Source: Caulobacter rhizosphaerae (GTDB lineage Bacteria > Pseudomonadota > Alphaproteobacteria > Caulobacterales > Caulobacteraceae). Taken from it: a DNA stretch of 64,000 bases. The stretch spans positions 4,456,501 through 4,520,500 of the forward strand of contig NZ_CP048815.1 in the NCBI RefSeq assembly GCF_010977555.1. Direction: 5' to 3'. Positions 58,156 through 64,000 of this stretch are shown here, piece by piece. The notes beneath the pieces were generated by a model. The model was not told the DNA's origin. It searched no databases and worked only from the letters and a program-made list of their open reading frames with translations. The stretch's first letter is position 1; every line of letters begins with the position of its first letter. Made by a program: the position numbers and the translations under genes.

Positions 58156-59528
58156 CTCTTGATCCGCCGCTCCCGGCCTTCGCCGGGAGGGTTGGAGGTA
58201 AAGGACCCGCCCCGCGTCAGCCAGTAGAACGGCGCCCCGACGACCAGCAGGCCGAGGCCCAGCAGCACCGCCTCGCCGCCCGCCCCCACCAGGGTCCAGA
58301 CCGAATAGAGGCCGGCCAGGATGGCGATCACGGTCAGAGCCGTGGTCGGGGCGATGCGCCGCGTGGCCTGCAGCTTCAGCGCCGCCAGGGCGCAGGCCAG
58401 GTAGGCGAACAGCGAGGCCGTGGTGGCCACCAGGGCGATGAAAGTGAACAGATCGGCCATCGACTTGGCGTAGTTCATCAGCACCAGCACGGTCAGGAAG
58501 CCGGCCGACAACAGGTGGGCGCGAACCGGCGCGCCGTTCGTCGACTCCTTGGCCAGGAAGGCCGGAAACACCCCGCCCCGGGCCATGGCGTAGGGCATTT
58601 CGCCCTGCAGCAGCACCCAGCCGTTCAGGGCCCCGAAGGCGCTGATCGCCGCGAACAGGGCCAGGACCTTGCCGGCGCCGCCGCCCCAGTGGAGGCTGAC
58701 GAAGTCGGCCAGCGGGGCGTTGGAGACCTTCAGCGCGTCGGCTGGGGTCAGCAGCACCACCGCCGAGCAGACCAGCAGGTAGATCACGCCCGTGAACACC
58801 GTGCCCACCAGGGTGGCGCGGGGGATGGTGCGGACCGGGTCGACCACCTTGCCGGCCGGCACGGTGGCCGATTCCAGGCCCAGCAGCGCCCATAGGGTCA
58901 GGGCGCCGGCGGCGGTGATCCCGCCCGGATGGATGTCCGACGCGCGGAACGGCGTCAGGCTGGCCCCGTGGTCGCGGCCGATCACCCAGAAGGCCAGGCC
59001 GGCCACCGCCACCAGCGGCAGCAGCTTCAGCACGGTGGTCGCCACCTGGACCCCGCCGGCCAGGCGGGCGCCGGCGATGTTGACCCCGACCAGCAGCCAG
59101 ACCGCGCCCAGGGTGATCAGCAGATGCATGCCCGGGACCCGGGCGATGGCCGGGAAGATCGCCGACAGGTAGCTGACCGCCCCCGTGGCGATGGCCGCGT
59201 TGCCGACCCACAGCGAGATCCAGTAGCTCCAGGCCACCATGAACCCGACCAGCGGCCCGAAGGCCTCCTGGGTGTAGGCGTAGGGCCCGCCGGCCTTGGG
59301 GAACTCGCGCGCCAGCCCCGCGAACACCACGGCCAGGCAGAGGGCCCCGCCGATGGTCAGCAGCCAGCCGAACACCGCGTTCCAGCCGTAGGGGGCCAGG
59401 GACGCGGGCAGCATGAACACCCCCGAGCCGATCATGTTGCCGATCACCAGGGCCGTGCACATCCAGAAGCCCAGGGCGCGGGGGGCCGTGATCTTGGGGA
59501 TCGGGACCTTCTGTCGGGCCGTCGTCAT
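58152..59528 (-). CDS. APC family amino-acid permease/antiporter
   Basis: The 458-residue protein has about twelve membrane segments and the APC motif IGNMIGSGVFMLPASLAPYGWNA plus AREFPKAGGPYAYTQEAFGP. The form resembles the AdiC/PotE branch of amino acid or polyamine antiporters, but the substrate cannot be set. It lies upstream on the minus strand of the DUF3617 gene and downstream of the TonB receptor gene, separated from it by a repeat. Confidence 0.9.
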   Translation of the reverse strand: MTTARQKVPIPKITAPRALGFWMCTALVIGNMIGSGVFMLPASLAPYGWNAVFGWLLTIGGALCLAVVFAGLAREFPKAGGPYAYTQEAFGPLVGFMVAWSYWISLWVGNAAIATGAVSYLSAIFPAIARVPGMHLLITLGAVWLLVGVNIAGARLAGGVQVATTVLKLLPLVAVAGLAFWVIGRDHGASLTPFRASDIHPGGITAAGALTLWALLGLESATVPAGKVVDPVRTIPRATLVGTVFTGVIYLLVCSAVVLLTPADALKVSNAPLADFVSLHWGGGAGKVLALFAAISAFGALNGWVLLQGEMPYAMARGGVFPAFLAKESTNGAPVRAHLLSAGFLTVLVLMNYAKSMADLFTFIALVATTASLFAYLACALAALKLQATRRIAPTTALTVIAILAGLYSVWTLVGAGGEAVLLGLGLLVVGAPFYWLTRGGSFTSNPPGEGRERRIKS

Positions 59529-59575
59529 GCGGTCAGGCTTTCACGGGAACGGAGGTTCGTCCATGCCCTCAGACG

Positions 59576-59702
59576 CCGCTCATCCCGGCGAATGCCGGGA
59601 CCCAGATGGAATGGCCTTGAAGCTGACGCCAGGAGCGCTGAGCTCGTCCAATCAACCTCAGTGTCATGGGATCTGGGTCCCGGCATTCGCCGGGATGAGC
59701 GG
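59576..59702. repeat. Perfect 32-bp inverted repeat pair
   Basis: Arms 59576-59607 and 59671-59702 are exact reverse complements over 32 bp, separated by 63 bp. Each arm contains the small hairpin CCCGGCGAATGCCGGG. The unit lies between the permease start and the TonB receptor stop, in the style of REP/BIME or miniature mobile elements. Confidence 0.85.
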
Positions 59703-59712
59703 ATGATTGAAT

Positions 59713-59738
59713 GGGGACATGCCCATGAGCATGTCCCC
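59713..59738 (-). terminator. Hairpin after the TonB receptor gene
   Basis: GGGGACATGC and GCATGTCCCC form a 10-bp stem with a 6-base loop 21 bp after the receptor stop. It has no clear T-run, so intrinsic termination is only possible. Confidence 0.5.
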
Positions 59739-59758
59739 AAAACTGTCCCTGTTCGCGA

Positions 59759-62149
59759 TCAGAACTTCTGTCCGAACTTCACCCCGATGGTGCGCGGCCG
59801 CAGGGGCACCGAATAGACCTCGGCGCCGCAGACGGATTCGACGCATTCGGTGCTGCGGGTCAGGCTGGCCCGGCTGTCGTTGAGGTTCACGACATAGGCC
59901 GAGAAGGTCCAGCTGTCGCGGCCCAGCCCGGCCGACAGGTCGGTGGTGATGTAGCCGGCCTGCTTGCCCAGCACTTCGCGGGCGAAGGTGCGCAGGTCGG
60001 CCCAGGCGCCGCTCTGGCCGACGATCCCGCCCTGGACGAAGGCGTCGTAGCCGCCCAGGTCGAACTCGTAACGGGCGTTCAGGTTGGCCTTGAACTTGGG
60101 CGTGACCGGCAGGCTCTGGCCGTCCGGCGCGCGCTCGGGATATTCGTCCAGGTCGACCGGACAGTCGGTGATCGGCTGGCCCGTGGCCGGGTCGACCTTG
60201 CCGCAATAGGTCCCCTTCAGCTTGGCGTCGATATAGGTCGCCGCCCCGTTCAAGGTCAGGCCGTGCATTACCGCGAAGCTGAAGTCGGTCTCGGCGCCGT
60301 TGATCTCGGCCGAGACGGCGTTCTTGATCTCGGTCAGGCCGTTGGCCCCGACGATCGAGAACTGGAAGTCGTTCCAGGTCTCGTGGAACACCGCGCCGTT
60401 CCAGCGGAAGCGGTTGTCGGCCCAGGTGGTCTTCCAGCCGAACTCGTAGTTCTTCAGGAAGTCGGACTGGTAGGGCGGCAGGGTGCCGCGCCGGTTGATG
60501 CCGCCCGGCCGGAACCCCTCGGAATAGGTGACATAGACCAGCTTGTCGGGATCGATCTTGTAGGTGAGGTTGATCTTCTTGCTGTCGCCCTTCTCCTTGA
60601 CCCGCTTGTCGAGGTTCGTGCAGGGCGAACCCTCGATTTCGGGGCCGGTGAAGCAGGCCTTCTCTCCCGTCGAGCCGTAGCCCGCCCCGTAGCCGTAGAA
60701 GCCCTTGAGGCTGTTGTCGGACTTGAAGAAGCGGATGCCGCCGGTCACGGTCAGCTTGTCGGTGATGTCGAACGCCACCTCGCCAAAGGCGGCGCTGTCG
60801 CGGTCGATGCGCTTCTGCTTGGTCAGCCAGATCGTGCCCGGATAGCCCGGCACCGAGATCGAGTCGCCGATGTCGTCGATCCGATAGTTCTGGGTGATGC
60901 CGTGGGTCTGGCGCTGGTAGAACAGGCCGCCGACGACGCGGAAGCGGTTTTCCTGCGGGGTCGAGACGCGCAGCTCGTGGCTGGCCTTCATGTAGGCGTC
61001 GTGGCCGATGATGTACTGCGACGGATCGACCGGATTGCCCGCGTCGTCGGTCCAGTAGGCGCCGTAGCCGGCCAGGGTGTCGTAGAAGAACGAGTAGTCG
61101 GTGTAGTCCTGGCGGGTGTCGACGTCGCGGTCGAGGTACGAGCCGGCATAGACCACGTCGAGGTTGCTGACCTTGCCCTCGACGGTCATGGCCGCCTGCC
61201 ACCACTTGTCCTTGGAGTTCTCCGGATAGTAGTGAGCGACCTTCAGCGCGCCCAGGCTGCGATCCTCGGCGAACACCCCGCCGACCTTCTCGATCTGGCC
61301 CATGACCTGGGGCGTGATCACCCAGTTGTCGCCGGCTTCGATCTTCATCGCCGCCCGGCCGCCATAGAGGTCGACGTCGTTGTAGTCCTTCTTGACCCGG
61401 TCGGCGTTGGTGACCGTGATCCCCGAGGTGGGATAGGTGCGCGAGCCGGCGACGTTGTCGATATAGCCGCCCTGGTGCTCGGCCCAGCCCACCAGGCGCA
61501 CGGCGACCTTGTCGCTGAGCGGCTGGTTGACGAAGCCCTCGGCCGTGTAGCCCTGGTCGCCATGGGCGATGGTGTTGGCTTCCAGGTCGTAGCCGGCGCT
61601 GAAGCCGGCGGTGCTGGGCTTGTTGGTGATGATCCGCAGGGTGCCGGCCTGGGAGCTGGCGCCGTACAGCGTGCCCTGCGGCCCCGACAGCGCCTCGACC
61701 CGGGCGATGTCGTAGATGTGGATGTCCAGCGCGCCCTGGATGGTGGTGACGGGCTGCTCGTCCAGATAGACGCCGACGCTGGGCAGCGAGCCGGAGTGGT
61801 TGCCGTCGCCGCCGCTGGCCACGCCGCGGAAATAGACGTTGGAGAAGCCCGGCGAGGTGGTCTGGAACGAGATGCTGGGCAGGTACTTCACATAGTCGGT
61901 GAAGCTGGCGACGTGCAGCTGGTCCAGCTTGGCCTGGCCGAGCGCCTGGATACTGACGGGTACGTCCTGCAGGTTTTCCGAGCGCTTCTGCGCGGTGACC
62001 ACCACCTCGTCCAGGGCGACCGCGCCCTGGGGGGCGGTCTGGGCCTGAGCCTGCGCGGCGACCGCCGTCAGCATGGTCGAGGCGAGAAGCGCGGTGGTCA
62101 GCAGGCCGCCTTTCGAAAGGGCGGTCTTGTTACGCGTTGTGGACGTCAT
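59759..62149 (-). CDS. TonB-dependent outer-membrane receptor
   Basis: The 796-residue protein has a signal peptide (about 1-32, ending AQA), a plug domain with the segment DEVVVTAQKRSENLQDVPVSIQAL and a C-terminal beta-barrel ending in KFGQKF, with aromatic C-terminal residue. TonB receptors import iron chelates, vitamins or sugars; in Caulobacter many import carbohydrates. The plug/TonB-box form is of the oligomer-scavenging alphaproteobacterial type; the substrate is unknown. The start at 62149 is chosen as it gives a standard signal peptide. Confidence 0.93.
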   Translation of the reverse strand: MTSTTRNKTALSKGGLLTTALLASTMLTAVAAQAQAQTAPQGAVALDEVVVTAQKRSENLQDVPVSIQALGQAKLDQLHVASFTDYVKYLPSISFQTTSPGFSNVYFRGVASGGDGNHSGSLPSVGVYLDEQPVTTIQGALDIHIYDIARVEALSGPQGTLYGASSQAGTLRIITNKPSTAGFSAGYDLEANTIAHGDQGYTAEGFVNQPLSDKVAVRLVGWAEHQGGYIDNVAGSRTYPTSGITVTNADRVKKDYNDVDLYGGRAAMKIEAGDNWVITPQVMGQIEKVGGVFAEDRSLGALKVAHYYPENSKDKWWQAAMTVEGKVSNLDVVYAGSYLDRDVDTRQDYTDYSFFYDTLAGYGAYWTDDAGNPVDPSQYIIGHDAYMKASHELRVSTPQENRFRVVGGLFYQRQTHGITQNYRIDDIGDSISVPGYPGTIWLTKQKRIDRDSAAFGEVAFDITDKLTVTGGIRFFKSDNSLKGFYGYGAGYGSTGEKACFTGPEIEGSPCTNLDKRVKEKGDSKKINLTYKIDPDKLVYVTYSEGFRPGGINRRGTLPPYQSDFLKNYEFGWKTTWADNRFRWNGAVFHETWNDFQFSIVGANGLTEIKNAVSAEINGAETDFSFAVMHGLTLNGAATYIDAKLKGTYCGKVDPATGQPITDCPVDLDEYPERAPDGQSLPVTPKFKANLNARYEFDLGGYDAFVQGGIVGQSGAWADLRTFAREVLGKQAGYITTDLSAGLGRDSWTFSAYVVNLNDSRASLTRSTECVESVCGAEVYSVPLRPRTIGVKFGQKF

Positions 62150-62274
62150 ATCGGCTCCCCGAACTGTTCGGAGAACGATGCTCTTCTGGCTGATTTGAGC
62201 CGGCAAGGCGCAAAATTCAAACGCGCGTCAATTCGGCCGACTGTTGCAGAAATGGCAGGGTTCTGAGCGGCTGA

Positions 62275-64000
62275 TCAAAATTCAGGCGCGGCGGGATAAC
62301 TGGCCAGGACAGGTCCCAGGGCGGTCTTCAGCGGGTCCAGCCATGATTCGTAGTTTTGCCAATGCTCGACCGCGTCCTTGAAGATGGGACGACGAACCTG
62401 TTCTGAGCTTGCGGTGCGCACGGCGCGGTCGTTTTCGTGGAAATTCAGGCACGATTCTTCGAACGGCAGGCCGCAATAGGACAGCAGGGCGCGGATCTCC
62501 CGCTCCGGATCCTCGATCATCGATTCGTAAATCACCCTGTGCACGCGTCCCGGCAGGACGGCGTCGACATGGGCCATCAGTTCCACATAGTCGGCGTAGT
62601 AGCGGCCGATGTCCTCCAGGCCGTAGCTGAAGTTCTGGCCCCGGGCGAAGTGCTGCTTGAACCCCGAGAAGCAGCAGCCCAGGGGATGGCGCCGCGCGTC
62701 GATGATCTTGGCGTTCGGCAGCATCAGGGCGATCAGCCCGACATGGGCCCAGTTGTTGGGCATCTTGTCGATGAACAGCGGCCGGTCGGTCTTGCGCTGC
62801 ACCCGGGTGCGCTCGAGGAACTCTTCGCCCAGCGCCTTGAGATCCTCCGGACTCAGCGTGGCCAGCACCTCGGGATAGGGCGACTCGTCCTTCAGCCGCC
62901 GGGCCATGGCGGTGACGTCGGGCAGCTCCATCGTGCCCTCCACCGTCGAGTGGCTGGCCAGGATCTGCTCGACGAGGGTCGAGCCGGCGCGCGGCAGGCC
63001 CAGCACGAAGATCGGGTCGGGCGCGGGGCAGCCCTGCCCGGCCCGCGACGCGAACAGCTGCGCCGTCAGCACCGTCTTGCAGCGCGCCACGTGGCGGGTC
63101 ATCACCGCCGGGTCGTAGGGGACCTGAGCCCGACGCAGGGTCGCGCCGCGGGCGTAATGGGCGAACGATTCGGCGTAGCGGCCGGCGTCCTCGTGGGCCT
63201 TGCCCAGGGCGTAGTCCAGATGCAGGCGGTCGTCGTGGGCCAGGTCTTCCCGGGCCAGCTGCGCCTCCATGGCCGCCAGGTCGGCCTCACTGAAGCGATA
63301 GGTCTTCATGTTGGCCAGGCTCCACCAGGCCTCGCCCAGGGACGGAGCCTGATCGACGGCCTTGCGGTAGGCGGCCGCGCAATCGGCCGAGCGGCCCACG
63401 GTCTTCAAGGCGTGGCCATAGCTCATCCAGCCCTTGGGCTGCTGCGGATGGCGGGCCAGCACGTCCTCGTAGATGGCGATGGCCTGGGCATATTCGCCGA
63501 TTCGCGCCAGGCAGGCGGCCTTCAGGTTCAGGTAGCCCGGATGGCGCGGCTCGTCGGCCAGCAGTCTGTCCAGCTGGGCCAGGGCCTCCGTCGACCGCCC
63601 CAGGCGGTAGTGCAGGGTGGCCAGGTTGTAGCGGGCGCCGGTGAAGGCGGGGGCCAGCTTCAGGCAGTCCTGCAGCAGGGCCTCGGCCTCCACCTCGCGG
63701 CCCTGCCGGGCCACGGCCTCGGCTAGCATGCGGATCGCCGCCGGCTCGGCGGGACGAACGGCCATCAGCTCGCGCAGCACCGTCTCGGCCCTGCCCGGCT
63801 CGCCGTCGACCAGGGCGGCGGCGGCGGTCATCAGCACCGGGTCGCGGACCCCGCCCTTGATCTGCCGAGCCCGGGCGGCCTGGGCGCCGGTCTCGTCGCC
63901 GAGCAGCTCCAACGCCTCGGCCAAGCCGCGCCAGGCCTCGGCCAGGTCGGGATCGGCGGCGACGGCCCGCTTGAACGCGGCGACGGCGGCCTGGGTGTGG
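62275..64000 (-). CDS. TPR-repeat sulfotransferase family protein (partial, N-terminus beyond window)
   Basis: The frame is open to the right edge with TPR repeats (AAVAAFKRAVAADPDLAEAWRGLAEALE and at least six more), followed by a sulfotransferase domain with the PAPS-binding loop VLGLPRAGSTLVEQILASH and the 3'-phosphate region. About 575 residues are visible. TPR-sulfotransferases are common in Caulobacter; the acceptor is unknown, and activity as a sulfotransferase is inferred from the fold. Confidence 0.85.
   Translation of the reverse strand, partial: HTQAAVAAFKRAVAADPDLAEAWRGLAEALELLGDETGAQAARARQIKGGVRDPVLMTAAAALVDGEPGRAETVLRELMAVRPAEPAAIRMLAEAVARQGREVEAEALLQDCLKLAPAFTGARYNLATLHYRLGRSTEALAQLDRLLADEPRHPGYLNLKAACLARIGEYAQAIAIYEDVLARHPQQPKGWMSYGHALKTVGRSADCAAAYRKAVDQAPSLGEAWWSLANMKTYRFSEADLAAMEAQLAREDLAHDDRLHLDYALGKAHEDAGRYAESFAHYARGATLRRAQVPYDPAVMTRHVARCKTVLTAQLFASRAGQGCPAPDPIFVLGLPRAGSTLVEQILASHSTVEGTMELPDVTAMARRLKDESPYPEVLATLSPEDLKALGEEFLERTRVQRKTDRPLFIDKMPNNWAHVGLIALMLPNAKIIDARRHPLGCCFSGFKQHFARGQNFSYGLEDIGRYYADYVELMAHVDAVLPGRVHRVIYESMIEDPEREIRALLSYCGLPFEESCLNFHENDRAVRTASSEQVRRPIFKDAVEHWQNYESWLDPLKTALGPVLASYPAAPEF

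Overview
The window is a high-GC chromosomal segment from an alphaproteobacterium of the Caulobacter type (family Caulobacteraceae). The evidence is a CtrA cell-cycle regulator that matches the C. crescentus protein almost residue for residue and ends in the Ala-Ala degradation tag, a SciP homologue, the Caulobacter-specific flagellar regulators FlbD and FlbE, and a Caulobacter-style flagellar gene order. No rRNA, tRNA, CRISPR array, transposase or phage gene was seen. Both window edges cut genes: pspA on the left and a TPR-sulfotransferase gene on the right.

Layout. 1-2.9 kb: a PspA/YjfI/YjfK/YjfL/YjfM envelope-stress cluster. 3.1-7.5 kb: a three-gene signalling unit of OmpR-type response regulator, LysM-FecR periplasmic protein and CHASE2 histidine kinase. 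7.7-15.3 kb: mixed accessory genes, including an exported methyltransferase-like protein, a GMC oxidoreductase, a DUF2306 membrane protein divergent from a membrane-tethered AraC regulator, and a GbsR-type regulator with a START-like membrane protein. 15.4-21.5 kb: alaS, recA with an alphaproteobacterial SOS box, and a divergent EAL phosphodiesterase. 21.7-28.8 kb: a DUF885 peptidase, small enzymes, an acyltransferase, a SulP transporter and an M23 peptidase. 29-35.6 kb: ctrA, a LytTR regulator, a hydrolase, fliI-fliJ, a GH10 xylanase and an XRE regulator. 36.9-52.6 kb: a flagellar block (flhA, flbD, fliN, flbE/fliH, fliG, fliF, sciP, flgE, flgD, fliK, then divergent flgK-flgL). 52.7-64 kb: mnmA, a sugar transferase, an HxlR regulator, a thiolase, an amino-acid permease, a TonB-dependent receptor and the TPR-sulfotransferase.

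How it works together. CtrA activates early flagellar genes such as the fliF operon, and SciP damps CtrA output. The fliF operon carries flbD, whose product drives sigma-54 hook and junction genes. Divergent sigma-54 promoters and two ftr-like palindromes can be read between fliK and flgK. ctrA and sciP are only about 15 kb apart here.

Intergenic spaces hold several families of short inverted repeats. Two copies sit so close to genes that they probably changed the translation start region (SulP transporter, xylanase). The most interesting less-described items are the LysM-FecR/CHASE2 signalling unit, the symmetric four-half-site operator over the gbsR start codon, the tandem repeats before the LytTR gene, a 43-codon frame between flgD and flgE, and a sugar transferase lacking its catalytic Asp-Glu pair.
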